From: Streptomyces griseoloalbus
Lineage (GTDB): Bacteria > Actinomycetota > Actinomycetes > Streptomycetales > Streptomycetaceae
Direction: 5' to 3'
DNA: 64,000 nucleotides
Assembly (NCBI GenBank): GCA_014650015.1
Contig: BMUD01000001.1
Span: 290,197 to 354,196, forward strand
Within the stretch, counting starts at the first letter, position 1. Each line of letters begins with the position of its first letter. Of the stretch, positions 8,166 through 20,715 are shown in pieces. A program made the translations under genes and the position numbers. The notes beneath the pieces are model-generated. The model was not told the DNA's origin, did no database searches, and worked only from the letters and a program-made list of their open reading frames with translations.

Positions 8166-10499
8166 ATGCCCAACCAGTCCACTGCCCCCGGCGAACCCCG
8201 CCTCGCCGTCCTCGAAGGCGTCCTGGAGCGGATCACCTACGCCAACGAGGAGAACGGCTACACGGTCGCCCGCGTGGACACCGGCCGGGGCGCCGGTGAC
8301 CTGCTCACGGTCGTCGGCGCGCTGCTCGGCGCCCAGGTCGGCGAGTCCCTGCGGATGGAGGGCCGTTGGGGCTCCCACCCGCAGTACGGCAAGCAGTTCC
8401 ACGTCGAGAACTACACGACCGTGCTGCCGGCCACGGTCCAGGGCATCCGCCGCTACCTCGGCTCCGGCCTGGTCAAGGGCATCGGCCCGGTCTTCGCCGA
8501 CCGCATCACCCAGCACTTCGGGCTGGACACCCTCCAGGTCATCGAGGAGGAGCCGAAGCGGCTGATCGAGGTCCCCGGCCTCGGTCCCAAGCGGACGAAG
8601 AAGATCGCCGACGCCTGGGAGGAGCAGAAGGCGATCAAGGAGGTCATGCTCTTCCTCCAGACCGTCGAGGTCTCCACCTCCATCGCGGTGCGCATCTACA
8701 AGAAGTACGGCGACGCCTCGATCTCCGTGGTGAAGAACCAGCCCTACCGGCTGGCCGCCGACGTCTGGGGCATCGGCTTCCTCACCGCCGACAAGATCGC
8801 CCAGTCCGTCGGCATCCCGCACGACAGCCCGGACCGGGTCAGGGCGGGCCTGCAGTACGCGCTGTCGCAGGCCACCGACCAGGGGCACTGCTACCTCCCC
8901 GAGGAGAAGCTGATCGCCGACGCGGTGAAGCTGCTCCAGGTCGACACCGGCCTGGTCATCGAGTGCCTCGCCGACCTGGCCGCCGAGCCGGAGGAGGGGG
9001 AGGACCCCGGAGTCGTCCGGGAGAAGGTCCCCGACCCGCAGGGCGGCGACCCCGTCACCGCCGTCTACCTCGTCCCCTTCCACCGCGCCGAAGTCGCCCT
9101 CTCCGCCCAGCTGCTGCGCCTCCTGCGCACGGAGGAGGACCGGATGCCCGCCTTCCGGGACGTGGTCTGGGACAAGGCGCTCGGCTGGCTGAAGAACCGT
9201 ACGGGCACGGAGCTCGCCCCCGAGCAGGAGGCGGCCGTCAGGCTGGCGCTCACCGAGAAGGTCGCCGTCCTCACGGGCGGCCCCGGCTGCGGCAAGTCGT
9301 TCACCGTCCGCTCCATCGTGGAGCTCGCCCGCGCCAAGAAGGCCAAGGTCGTCCTCGCCGCCCCGACCGGCCGTGCCGCCAAGCGCCTGGCCGAGCTGAC
9401 CGGCGCCGAGGCGTCCACCGTCCACCGTCTGCTGGAGCTGAAGCCCGGCGGCGACGCCGCCTACGACCGGGACCGCCCGCTCGACGCCGACCTGGTGGTG
9501 GTCGACGAGGCCTCCATGCTCGACCTGCTCCTCGCCAACAAGCTGGTCAAGGCCGTACCGCCGGGCGCCCACCTGCTCTTCGTCGGCGATGTCGACCAGC
9601 TGCCCAGCGTCGGCGCCGGAGAAGTGCTCCGGGACCTGCTGGCCGACGGCGGCCCGGTCCCCGCCGTCCGCCTCACCCGGGTGTTCCGGCAGGCCCAGCA
9701 GTCCGGCGTCGTCACCAACGCGCACCGGATCAACGCCGGGCAGCACCCGGTCACCGACGGCATGAAGGACTTCTTCCTCTTCGTCGAGGACGACACCGAG
9801 GAGGCCGGCCGGCTCACCGTGGACGTGGCGGCCCGGCGCATTCCGGCGAAGTTCGGCCTCGACCCGCGCCGGGACGTGCAGGTGCTGGCCCCCATGCACC
9901 GGGGCCCGGCCGGCGCGGGCACCCTGAACGGGCTGCTCCAGCAGGCCGTCACCCCGGGCCGCCCCGATCTCGCCGAGAAGCGGTTCGGCGGCAGGGTCTT
10001 CCGCGTCGGCGACAAGGTCACCCAGATCCGCAACAACTACGACAAGGGGAAGAACGGGGTCTTCAACGGCACCGTCGGCGTGGTCACCTCGCTCGACCCG
10101 GTCGACCAGCGCCTGACGGTGCTGACCGACGAGGACGAGGAGGTGCCGTACGACTTCGACGAGCTGGACGAGCTGGCGCACGCCTACGCCGTCACCATCC
10201 ACCGCTCCCAGGGCAGCGAGTACCCGGCGGTCGTCATCCCGGTGACCACGGGCGCCTGGATGATGCTCCAGCGCAACCTGCTGTACACGGCGGTCACCCG
10301 GGCCAAGCGGCTGGTCGTCCTCGTCGGCTCCCGCAAGGCGATCGGACAGGCGGTGCGCACGGTCTCGGCGGGCCGCCGCTGCACGGCCCTGGACTTCCGC
10401 CTCGCCGGCTCCCGGCACTCCGGTTCCCGGCTCTGGGAGGGCCCCGCCACCACGGTGAGGAACCCGGCATCAAAAAATGATCGATCAAACGAGTCGTAA
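8166..10499 (+). CDS. recD2: RecD2-like ATP-dependent DNA helicase
   Basis: 777 residues, in the range of RecD2 rather than the RecBCD subunit RecD. N-terminal OB-like and helix-hairpin-helix region (IEVPGLGPKRTKKIADAW), Walker A GGPGCGKSFTV near residue 371, Walker B VVDEASMLD, and C-terminal motif HAYAVTIHRSQGSEYPAVV followed by LLYTAVTRAKRLVVLVG. It would unwind DNA 5' to 3' in repair or replication stress. Start ATG at 8166, 39 bp after the DUF397 gene. The last ~40 residues are low-complexity and variable in this family. Confidence 0.92.
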   Translation: MPNQSTAPGEPRLAVLEGVLERITYANEENGYTVARVDTGRGAGDLLTVVGALLGAQVGESLRMEGRWGSHPQYGKQFHVENYTTVLPATVQGIRRYLGSGLVKGIGPVFADRITQHFGLDTLQVIEEEPKRLIEVPGLGPKRTKKIADAWEEQKAIKEVMLFLQTVEVSTSIAVRIYKKYGDASISVVKNQPYRLAADVWGIGFLTADKIAQSVGIPHDSPDRVRAGLQYALSQATDQGHCYLPEEKLIADAVKLLQVDTGLVIECLADLAAEPEEGEDPGVVREKVPDPQGGDPVTAVYLVPFHRAEVALSAQLLRLLRTEEDRMPAFRDVVWDKALGWLKNRTGTELAPEQEAAVRLALTEKVAVLTGGPGCGKSFTVRSIVELARAKKAKVVLAAPTGRAAKRLAELTGAEASTVHRLLELKPGGDAAYDRDRPLDADLVVVDEASMLDLLLANKLVKAVPPGAHLLFVGDVDQLPSVGAGEVLRDLLADGGPVPAVRLTRVFRQAQQSGVVTNAHRINAGQHPVTDGMKDFFLFVEDDTEEAGRLTVDVAARRIPAKFGLDPRRDVQVLAPMHRGPAGAGTLNGLLQQAVTPGRPDLAEKRFGGRVFRVGDKVTQIRNNYDKGKNGVFNGTVGVVTSLDPVDQRLTVLTDEDEEVPYDFDELDELAHAYAVTIHRSQGSEYPAVVIPVTTGAWMMLQRNLLYTAVTRAKRLVVLVGSRKAIGQAVRTVSAGRRCTALDFRLAGSRHSGSRLWEGPATTVRNPASKNDRSNES

Positions 10500-10549
10500 A
10501 GGTCACAGAGCCCTTCCGGATGGGGAACACAGGGGGCAGGATGGGCAAG

Positions 10550-10572
10550 TTGGCGGCACTGAGTGCCGCCAA
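10550..10572. promoter_or_regulatory. Perfect palindrome in the citrate synthase upstream region
   Basis: TTGGCGGCAC and GTGCCGCCAA form a 10-bp stem around TGA (11 bp if the flanking T-A is counted). It is 51 bp after the helicase stop and 105 bp before the citrate synthase start. It may be the helicase terminator or an operator. Confidence 0.55.
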
Positions 10573-10677
10573 TAGGCCCGATGGGCGACCCCGAGTGCAC
10601 TCACCTGAGCCGAGTGGGGGATGGTAGAGACAGTCAGGGCACCTCGAAGATGAGGCACTACGTCGGTGAGGGAAGAC

Positions 10678-11967
10678 GTGAGCGACAACTCTGTAGTACT
10701 GCGGTACGGCGACGGCGAGTACACCTACCCGGTGATCGACAGCACCGTCGGCGACAAGGGCTTCGACATCGGGAAGCTCCGCGCCCAGACCGGTCTGGTG
10801 ACGCTGGACAGCGGCTACGGCAACACCGCCGCCTATAAATCCGCGATCACCTATCTCGACGGCGAGGCCGGCATCCTCCGGTACCGCGGCTACCCGATCG
10901 AGCAGCTGGCCGAGCGCTCCACCTTCCTGGAGGTCGCGTACCTGCTGATCAACGGCGAGCTGCCGACCGTCGACGAGCTGGCCGCGTTCAAGGACGAGAT
11001 CACGCAGCACACCCTGCTGCACGAGGACGTCAAGAACTTCTACAAGGGCTTCCCGCGCGACGCCCACCCGATGGCCATGCTGTCGTCGGTGGTCTCGGCG
11101 CTGTCGACGTTCTACCAGGACAGTCACAACCCGTTCGACGAGCGTCAGCGCAACCTCTCGACGATCCGCCTGCTCGCCAAGCTTCCGACGATCGCGGCCT
11201 ACGCCTACAAGAAGTCGATCGGCCACCCCTTCGTCTACCCGCGCAACGACCTCGGTTACGTCGAGAACTTCCTGCGCATGACCTTCTCGGTCCCCGCGCA
11301 GGAGTACGAGCTCGACCCGGTCGTCGTCTCCGCGCTGGACAAGCTGCTGATCCTGCACGCGGACCACGAGCAGAACTGTTCGACCTCCACGGTCCGTCTG
11401 GTCGGCTCCTCGCAGGCGAACATGTTCGCCTCGATCTCCGCCGGCATCAACGCCCTGTGGGGCCCGCTGCACGGCGGCGCCAACCAGTCCGTGCTGGAGA
11501 TGCTGGAGGGCATCCGCGACGCCGGCGGTGACGTCGACTCCTTCATCCGCAAGGTGAAGAACAAGGAGGACGGCGTCCGCCTGATGGGCTTCGGCCACCG
11601 GGTCTACAAGAACTTCGACCCGCGCGCCAAGATCATCAAGGCCGCCGCGCACGATGTGCTGTCCGCCCTCGGCAAGTCCGACGAGCTGCTGGACATCGCG
11701 CTGAAGCTGGAGGAGCACGCGCTCTCCGACGACTACTTCGTCTCGCGCAGCCTCTACCCGAACGTCGACTTCTACACCGGCCTGATCTACCGGGCCATGG
11801 GCTTCCCGACCGAGATGTTCACGGTCCTGTTCGCCCTGGGCCGTCTGCCGGGCTGGATCGCCCAGTGGCACGAGATGATCAAGGAGCCGGGCTCCCGCAT
11901 CGGCCGCCCGCGTCAGATCTACACGGGCGTCGTCGAGCGGGACTTCGTCCCGGTCGAGGAGCGCTGA
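10678..11967 (+). CDS. gltA: Citrate synthase
   Basis: 429 residues of type II bacterial citrate synthase. It condenses acetyl-CoA and oxaloacetate to start the TCA cycle. Visible motifs include the oxaloacetate/CoA site WGPLHGGANQSVLEML, the catalytic HRVYKNFDPRA loop and the Asp-bearing NVDFYTGLIYRAMGFP. The GTG at 10678 (SDNSVVLRYGDGEY) is preferred to one four codons upstream because GAGGGA precedes it. In S. coelicolor the equivalent gene is called citA, and its loss blocks aerial development, which is established knowledge for that species. Confidence 0.96.
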   Translation: MSDNSVVLRYGDGEYTYPVIDSTVGDKGFDIGKLRAQTGLVTLDSGYGNTAAYKSAITYLDGEAGILRYRGYPIEQLAERSTFLEVAYLLINGELPTVDELAAFKDEITQHTLLHEDVKNFYKGFPRDAHPMAMLSSVVSALSTFYQDSHNPFDERQRNLSTIRLLAKLPTIAAYAYKKSIGHPFVYPRNDLGYVENFLRMTFSVPAQEYELDPVVVSALDKLLILHADHEQNCSTSTVRLVGSSQANMFASISAGINALWGPLHGGANQSVLEMLEGIRDAGGDVDSFIRKVKNKEDGVRLMGFGHRVYKNFDPRAKIIKAAAHDVLSALGKSDELLDIALKLEEHALSDDYFVSRSLYPNVDFYTGLIYRAMGFPTEMFTVLFALGRLPGWIAQWHEMIKEPGSRIGRPRQIYTGVVERDFVPVEER

Positions 11968-11991
11968 CCCCGCTTTCGAGCCGCAACGCCG

Positions 11992-12022
11992 GGCCCCGTA
12001 CACGCAGGTCGTGTGCGGGGCC
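11992..12022 (+). terminator. Citrate synthase terminator
   Basis: A 13-bp stem, GGCCCCGTACACG with CGTGTGCGGGGCC (one G-U pair), loop CAGGT, 24 bp after the stop codon. Confidence 0.85.
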
Positions 12023-12643
12023 TTGCGGTGAGGGACGCGCGTGCGGGACCTTCGGTCAGGAAGGCGCATGCGGTGGTCTCAGGCCACGGAAAGCGCCTTC
12101 ACGCAGGCGCATGCGGTGGCCGTCAGGTCAGAGGCGAATGAAGAAGGCGCCCCGGCGCCGGTCCCCCCACGGGCCGACGAACCAGGGCGCCTTCCCATGT
12201 CCCGGTGCGGATTCCCCCCACGGGATCCGGCCGGGCGTCTGTGAGAACAGCGCCTGAATCGCTGTGTGAGCGCGGAGGGAACCCGCCGCACTCGTCGGTA
12301 TGCGGTCTGCCGGGACAGCGCACGTTCGGGAGGGCCGCTCAAAGCTTCCCGCTGGTACGTGCCCCGGCAACGCAATCACCCGGGGAAAGTCCCCCAAGAC
12401 ATTCCCCAGATGTCAGGAAGCGCCCCCCAAGACGCTGCCCGACATCGCCAACTTAGACCTTCGAACCCCTTCGATGGTTACCTTCAGATCGCTGTGATCT
12501 GCGTCTCTCGCATATGACCCTTTGATGCGCAAGAGCCCGCAAACCACTCAACGGGACTCAAGCGTAAGGATGATGCGCGAGCCTTGTGAAGAGCTTATGT
12601 GAGGGTCGTATCGGACTCCAGGGGTAACCCCAACTTCGAGACC
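12023..12643. other. Gene-free stretch between gltA and copA
   Basis: About 620 bp with no convincing reading frame on either strand. It contains two imperfect copies of AGGCGCATGCGGTGG (near 12061 and 12105), and complementary GAAGGCGCC / GGCGCCTTC blocks at about 12140 and 12187. The part from ~12400 to 12620 is clearly less GC-rich than the neighbours, which may mark inserted or decayed DNA. Confidence 0.5.
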
Positions 12644-14944
<2,301 letters not shown>

Positions 14945-15027
14945 GTCCGTACTCCAGGAACGTCCGGGACTCCGGGATGGGCGGGTGGCGTGCCGGGCCG
15001 TGGGGAACGGGTGGCCGGTACGGCCCG

Positions 15028-15144
15028 GTTCACGCCGCCCGGTGGTGCGGCGCCCGGTGGTGCGGCGCCCGGTGGTGCGGCGCCCGGTGGTGCGGCGCCC
15101 GGTGGTGCGGCGCCCGGTTCACGCCGTCGGGTGGTGCGGCGCCC
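15028..15144. repeat. 15-bp tandem repeats between copZ and copA
   Basis: Five perfect units of GGTGGTGCGGCGCCC run from 15041 to 15115, bracketed by GGTTCACGCCG at 15028 and 15116, with one more unit at 15130-15144 touching the copZ stop. They fill most of the intergenic space of the operon. Confidence 0.93.
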
Positions 15145-15147
15145 GGC

Positions 15148-15387
15148 TCAGGCCGTGCCGGCCAGCTCGAAGCCGGCCTCGTCGACGGCCGCGCGGACCG
15201 CCGCCTCGTCGAGCGGGGCCGCGGAGACCACGGTCACCTCGCCGGAGGAGGCGACCGCCGTCACCGAGCTGACCCCGGGGATCTCGGAGATCTCGCCGGA
15301 GACGGCGCCCTCGCAGTGTCCGCAGCTCATCCCGCTCACCTTGTAGACGGTGGTGACGGAACCCTGGGTGTCGGTCTGGGAGGTCAT
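15148..15387 (-). CDS. copZ: Copper chaperone CopZ
   Basis: 79 residues, a single heavy-metal-associated domain with the metal-binding motif GMSCGHC (Cys 22 and 25). It carries Cu(I) in the cytoplasm and hands it to CopA. The ATG at 15387 has a perfect AGGAG at the right distance; longer in-frame starts are spurious because they cross the promoter and operator. Confidence 0.95.
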   Translation of the reverse strand: MTSQTDTQGSVTTVYKVSGMSCGHCEGAVSGEISEIPGVSSVTAVASSGEVTVVSAAPLDEAAVRAAVDEAGFELAGTA

Positions 15388-15471
15388 GTCGTTACTCCTC
15401 GTCGAGGGCTGGGGGATGTGAGGGAGCGTGAAGTGTCCTGAGGGGCCCACGGGGGGCCACGCTCTCCACAC

Positions 15472-15490
15472 TATACCCCTAGGGGGTATA
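15472..15490. promoter_or_regulatory. CsoR-type copper operator
   Basis: TATACCCCTAGGGGGTATA is a near-perfect palindrome matching the actinobacterial CsoR consensus (TATACCCN-type arms). It lies 85 bp upstream of copZ and between divergent genes. CsoR releases such sites when it binds Cu(I); csoR itself is not in this window. Confidence 0.9.
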
Positions 15491-15598
15491 AATCCATGAG
15501 GGGTGGCCGGCGGGTGGACGGAGGGCGCCCGCGACGGGGTGGAGTCCCGGGGATAGCGTTCCACCGGAGGCGATGATCACCGGAAGGCGGGACCGGTC

Positions 15599-16642
15599 AT
15601 GCGGGCGGTGGTGTTCGAGCGGTACGGGGAACCGGCCGAGGTACGGGAGGTCGCGGACCCCGAGCCCGCGGCGCACGGAGTCGTGGTCCGCGTCGAGGCC
15701 ACCGGCCTGTGCCGCAGCGACTGGCACGGCTGGCAGGGCCACGACCCGGACATCAGGCTGCCGCACGTCCCCGGCCATGAACTCGCCGGGGTCGTCGAAG
15801 CGGCCGGCGCGCGGGTCACCGGGTGGCGGGCGGGAGACCGGGTCACCGTCCCGTTCGTCTGCGCCTGCGGAAGCTGCCCCGCCTGCGCGGCCGGCGACCA
15901 GCAGGTGTGCGAGCGGCAGACCCAGCCGGGCTTCACCCACTGGGGCTCCTTCGCCCAGTACGTGGCGCTGGACCACGCGGACGTGAACCTGGTCGCGGTT
16001 CCCGACGGGATGTCCTTCGCGACGGCCGCCTCCCTCGGCTGCCGTTTCGCCACGGCCTACCGCGCGGTGGTGCAGCGGGGCCGGGTGGCGGCGGGGGAGT
16101 GGTTGGCGGTGCACGGCTGCGGCGGGGTGGGCCTGTCCGCCGTGATGATCGCGGCGGCCTCGGGCGCGCGGGTCGTCGCCGTCGACGTGTCGCCCCGGGC
16201 CCTCGACCTGGCGCGGAGGTTCGGCGCGGCGGAATGCGTGGACGCGGCGGCCGTGGAGGACACGGCCGGGGCGGTCCGCGACCTCACCGGCGGCGGCGCC
16301 CACCTCTCCCTGGACGCCCTGGGCTCGCCCGCCACCTGCGCCGCCTCCGTGAACGGCCTGCGCCGCCGGGGCCGCCACATCCAGGTCGGCCTGCTGCCCT
16401 CGGCGACCGGCATGACATCCGTCCCCATGGCCCGCGCCGTCGCCCTGGAACTCGAACTGCTCGGCAGCCACGGCATGGCCGCGCACACCTATCCGCCGAT
16501 GCTGGAACTCGTCCGCGCGGGCGTGCTCCGCCCCGATCTGCTGGTGACGTCCGCCATCGGCCTGGACGCGGTCCCGTCCGCCCTCGCGGCCATGGGTACG
16601 GCCGCGGGGGCGGGCGTGACGGTCATCGAGCCCTGGAACTGA
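15599..16642 (+). CDS. Zinc-dependent alcohol dehydrogenase (MDR family)
   Basis: 347 residues. GroES-like N-terminal domain with catalytic zinc ligands in GLCRSDWHGW (Cys 38) and PGHE, a structural zinc loop with four cysteines (FVCACGSCPACAAGDQQVC), then a Rossmann NAD(P) domain with GCGGVGLSAV. It oxidises alcohols or reduces aldehydes in the cytoplasm; the substrate cannot be read from sequence. It diverges from copZ, and the CsoR site lies 109 bp upstream, so copper control is possible but unproven. Confidence 0.9.
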   Translation: MRAVVFERYGEPAEVREVADPEPAAHGVVVRVEATGLCRSDWHGWQGHDPDIRLPHVPGHELAGVVEAAGARVTGWRAGDRVTVPFVCACGSCPACAAGDQQVCERQTQPGFTHWGSFAQYVALDHADVNLVAVPDGMSFATAASLGCRFATAYRAVVQRGRVAAGEWLAVHGCGGVGLSAVMIAAASGARVVAVDVSPRALDLARRFGAAECVDAAAVEDTAGAVRDLTGGGAHLSLDALGSPATCAASVNGLRRRGRHIQVGLLPSATGMTSVPMARAVALELELLGSHGMAAHTYPPMLELVRAGVLRPDLLVTSAIGLDAVPSALAAMGTAAGAGVTVIEPWN

Positions 16643-16666
16643 GCACCGGGCGGGGCGACGGGAGGG

Positions 16667-16867
16667 TCAGTCGTTGCCGCGGCCGCGGTTGCCCGGACGG
16701 GAGGCGACCCAGGCGCGGATGGTGTCGGCGTACCAGTAGGGCTTGCCGGCCTCCACGTGGTCGGGCGGGGGCAGCAGGCCGTGCTTGCGGTAGGACCGTA
16801 CGGTGTCCGGCTGCACCTTGATGTGTGCCGCGATGTCCCGGTAGGACCACAGCGGTCGGTCGGTCAT
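16667..16867 (-). CDS. Small helix-turn-helix protein (MerR/excisionase-like)
   Basis: 66 residues: LWSYRDIAAHIKVQPDTVRSYRKHGLLPPPD reads as a winged HTH of the MerR/Xis group, followed by KPYWYADTIRAWVASRPG, the usual wing of these Streptomyces proteins. GGAGG sits 8 nt before the ATG at 16867, which decides the start over a GTG three codons upstream. No integrase adjoins it, so a small transcription factor is more likely than an excisionase. It converges on the alcohol dehydrogenase gene. Confidence 0.8.
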   Translation of the reverse strand: MTDRPLWSYRDIAAHIKVQPDTVRSYRKHGLLPPPDHVEAGKPYWYADTIRAWVASRPGNRGRGND

Positions 16868-17110
16868 GGGTCGCACCTCCCCGCGCGCACCGCGGCGGCG
16901 GCCGGGACGGCCGTCAGGGGGAGCCGGGTGCTGCGCCGACGATCACCAAGCATCGTGACCGGTGAACGAGACCGGCCGGGCGCGGGGCAGGGGCTGTGGG
17001 CCGGGTGTGACGGAAGGCCCGTGCATGTGTGACACGTGTGACAGGATCCGGGCGTTCGTGACAAAAGTGACGCACAGGTATACGCCGACTCATCGGCGCG
17101 GTGCCTTGAC

Positions 17111-17242
17111 TCACGCGGCGTGGGACTCCCGCACCAGCGCCCCCAGTTCACCCGCCGACTCCGGGGTCAGCCGGTAGATGCCGTGCACGCTCACCGCGCT
17201 GCGCAGTTCGCCGTCCACCACGTGCTTGATCTGCCGCTCCCC
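17111..17242 (-). pseudogene. Short coding-like fragment, 3' end of a lost gene
   Basis: The minus strand reads GERQIKHVVDGELRSAVSVH then GIYRLTPESAGELGALVRES and ends HAA-stop. It looks protein-like (amphipathic C-terminal helix) but has no good ribosome site, and the frame fades upstream. It may be the remains of a divergent regulator of the inositol-type genes. I do not recognise the family. Confidence 0.3.
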
Positions 17243-17338
17243 CCGCCGCACGGGACCGGCATGGGCGACGGGACCGGAACGTCATCGGCAGGCGCGGGTG
17301 CCGGGGGTCTGACCGGCACCGGCACGTTCTCGTCCGAA

Positions 17339-17348
17339 TGTCCGGACA
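17339..17348. promoter_or_regulatory. TGTCCGGACA palindrome overlapping the iolC promoter region
   Basis: Perfect 10-bp palindrome 6 bp upstream of the -35 hexamer; placement suits a regulator site, perhaps for a GntR/IolR-like protein. Confidence 0.5.
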
Positions 17349-17353
17349 AAACA

Positions 17354-17383
17354 TTGACAGGGCTTGCTCCCCGGGGCTAGAAA
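17354..17383 (+). promoter_or_regulatory. Sigma-HrdB-like promoter of iolC
   Basis: TTGACA at 17354-17359 and TAGAAA at 17378-17383, spaced 18 bp. Transcription would begin near 17390, which argues that translation starts at 17453 rather than at the ATG at 17396. Confidence 0.65.
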
Positions 17384-17452
17384 CCGGGGAGAGCCATGGA
17401 GCCGCAGGACCGATGGCCGCACGAGCCGTACGAGCCGTACGAAGGGAACGCG

Positions 17453-18403
17453 ATGGCGTACGACCTGATCACCATGGGGCGGATCGGAGTGGACCTGTAT
17501 CCGCTCCAGACCGGCGTCCCGTTGCCGCAGGTCACGTCCTTCGGCAAGTTCCTCGGCGGCTCGGCGACCAATGTCGCGGTCGCCGCGGCCCGCCTCGGAC
17601 GCCGGACCGCGGTGATCACCCGCACCGGCGACGACCCCTTCGGCACCTATCTGCACGAGGCCCTGCGCGACTTCGGCGTCGACGACCGCTGGGTCACCTC
17701 CGTCCCCGGCCTGCCCACCCCGGTCACCTTCTGCGAGGTCTTCCCGCCGGACGACTTCCCGCTGTACTTCTACCGCCGGCCGAAGGCCCCCGACCTGGAG
17801 ATCGACGCCCACGAACTCGATCTGGACGCCATCGGCGAGGCGGGCGTCTTCTGGGTCACCGGCACGGGGCTGAGCGAGGAGCCCAGCCGCACCGCGACCC
17901 TCACCGCCCTGGCCCACCGCGCCACGTCGGGCACCACGGTCTTCGACCTCGACTGGCGCCCCATGTTCTGGACCGACCCCGGAACGGCCCGCCCCTTCTA
18001 CCGCGAGGCCCTGCGCCACACCACGGTCGCCGTCGGCAACCTGGACGAGGTGGAGGTCGCCACCGGCGAGCGCGACCCGCACACCGCGGCCCGCGCCCTG
18101 CTCGCCGCCGGAGTCGAGCTCGCCGTCGTCAAGCAGGGACCCAAGGGCGTGCTGGCCATGGACCGCGACGGCCGGTCGGCCGAGGTCCCGCCGCTGCCCG
18201 TCGACGTCCTCAACGGCCTCGGTGCCGGTGACGCCTTCGGCGGTTCCCTGTGCCACGGGCTGCTGGCCGGCTGGGACCTGGAGAAGATCATGCGGCACGC
18301 CAACGCCGCCGGAGCCATCGTCGCCTCCCGCCTGGAGTGCTCCTCCGCGATGCCCACCCCCGACGAGATCGAAGCGGCGCTCACCGCGGGGGCCGTGACA
18401 TGA
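17453..18403 (+). CDS. iolC: 5-dehydro-2-deoxygluconokinase-like sugar kinase
   Basis: 316 residues from MAYDLITMGRIGVDLYPLQT. PfkB-family kinase with the N-terminal GGSATNVAVAAARLG substrate region and C-terminal LNGLGAGDAFGGSLCHGL catalytic (Asp) and anion-hole motif. The start of the protein closely matches IolC, which phosphorylates 5-dehydro-2-deoxy-D-gluconate in myo-inositol breakdown. AAGGGA precedes the chosen ATG; an ATG at 17396 is possible but almost coincides with the predicted transcription start. Other iol genes are not adjacent, but mmsA (iolA type) follows, which fits the pathway end. Confidence 0.85.
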   Translation: MAYDLITMGRIGVDLYPLQTGVPLPQVTSFGKFLGGSATNVAVAAARLGRRTAVITRTGDDPFGTYLHEALRDFGVDDRWVTSVPGLPTPVTFCEVFPPDDFPLYFYRRPKAPDLEIDAHELDLDAIGEAGVFWVTGTGLSEEPSRTATLTALAHRATSGTTVFDLDWRPMFWTDPGTARPFYREALRHTTVAVGNLDEVEVATGERDPHTAARALLAAGVELAVVKQGPKGVLAMDRDGRSAEVPPLPVDVLNGLGAGDAFGGSLCHGLLAGWDLEKIMRHANAAGAIVASRLECSSAMPTPDEIEAALTAGAVT

Positions 18404-19143
18404 CCGTCGGGGCACCGGCCGGGCGCCGACTCCCCGTGTTCGTCTCGCCGTTCCCGTCCCGTCGGGACACGGACGGGATCCCGCGCGACGATCTCCACCC
18501 GAGGTTCCGCGACGCCTGCGCCCACGCCTGGGCGAAGACGCCGGGCACCGGGGCCCGGCGGGACGCGCTCCAACCGCCCGCCCCCCACGGGATCCGCCGC
18601 ACCCCCGGCACCACCGGCACCGAACCGTACGTCCACCGGGGCGCCCCCGCCGGCACCCCGGCCCCGATCGCCTCCGGCGCGGGAGGCCGCTTCGCTTTGG
18701 CAGGAGCGAAGTGCGAGCGACGACTCCCCGCCCGCCACGGCCCCGCGCCGGAGGTTCAGCCGAGGTCCCCCGTGGACACCCGGAGGCCGATGCGCTCCGA
18801 CGTGTCCACGCGGGGACTGCCGAGGTCCCCCGTGGTCACCCGGAGACCGACGAGGTCCCCGGTGGTCACCCGGAGACCGACGAGGTCCCCGGTGGTCACC
18901 CGGACACCGACGAGATCCCCGGTGGTCACCCGGAGACCGACGAGGTCCCCCGTGGTCACCCGGACACCGCCGAGGTCCCAAGTGTCCACCCGGGGACCCG
19001 AACGGCCGACATTGTGTCGGGCCCGTCCGACGGCCCGGTCCTGGTGGGATGTATCCGTGGCCGACACCGCGGCGCGTCCGCCGGCGGCCGGAGCACATGA
19101 GCTGTACGAACGGCACGTCTCCACCCGACGCCGCCATCTGTGA
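18400..19143 (+). CDS. Uncertain repeat-rich reading frame between iolC and mmsA
   Basis: A 247-codon frame begins with an ATGA overlap on the iolC stop and ends just before the AAGGAG that serves mmsA, so its position looks like an operon gene. The product has no recognisable domain: a Pro/Arg-rich N-terminus, then decapeptide repeats of the type RSPVVTRRPT from the 30-bp array. GC-rich open frames arise easily by chance, and the opposite strand is also open here (GDLVGLRVTT repeats). It may be a decayed gene invaded by a minisatellite. Confidence 0.3.
   Translation: MTVGAPAGRRLPVFVSPFPSRRDTDGIPRDDLHPRFRDACAHAWAKTPGTGARRDALQPPAPHGIRRTPGTTGTEPYVHRGAPAGTPAPIASGAGGRFALAGAKCERRLPARHGPAPEVQPRSPVDTRRPMRSDVSTRGLPRSPVVTRRPTRSPVVTRRPTRSPVVTRTPTRSPVVTRRPTRSPVVTRTPPRSQVSTRGPERPTLCRARPTARSWWDVSVADTAARPPAAGAHELYERHVSTRRRHL
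18751..18990. repeat. Eight 30-bp tandem units
   Basis: Exact 30-bp period; unit CGGAGACCGA CGAGGTCCCC GGTGGTCACC with substitutions, the second unit (18781-18810) most diverged. No spacers, so not CRISPR. The period keeps all frames open. Confidence 0.93.
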
Positions 19144-19157
19144 AGGAGTTCTCGGTC

Positions 19158-20660
<1,503 letters not shown>

Positions 20661-20682
20661 GTCACCCACCCGCGGCACCACC

Positions 20683-20715
20683 GGGGCCGTCCGTCCTGCG
20701 GACGGCCCCTTTTTT
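20683..20715 (+). terminator. Rho-independent terminator after mmsA
   Basis: 11-bp stem GGGGCCGTCCG / CGGACGGCCCC with loop TCCTG, followed by six T residues. Confidence 0.95.

Noticed and set aside
12041-12257. Short frames after citrate synthase as a gene
   Set aside because: Low-complexity, no ribosome site, overlap of several equal frames.
16667-16867. Small HTH protein as an excisionase of a prophage
   Set aside because: No integrase or att repeats nearby; a free-standing regulator is more likely.
18751-18990. 30-bp repeats as a CRISPR array
   Set aside because: Units abut with no unique spacers and no cas genes are near; it is a minisatellite.
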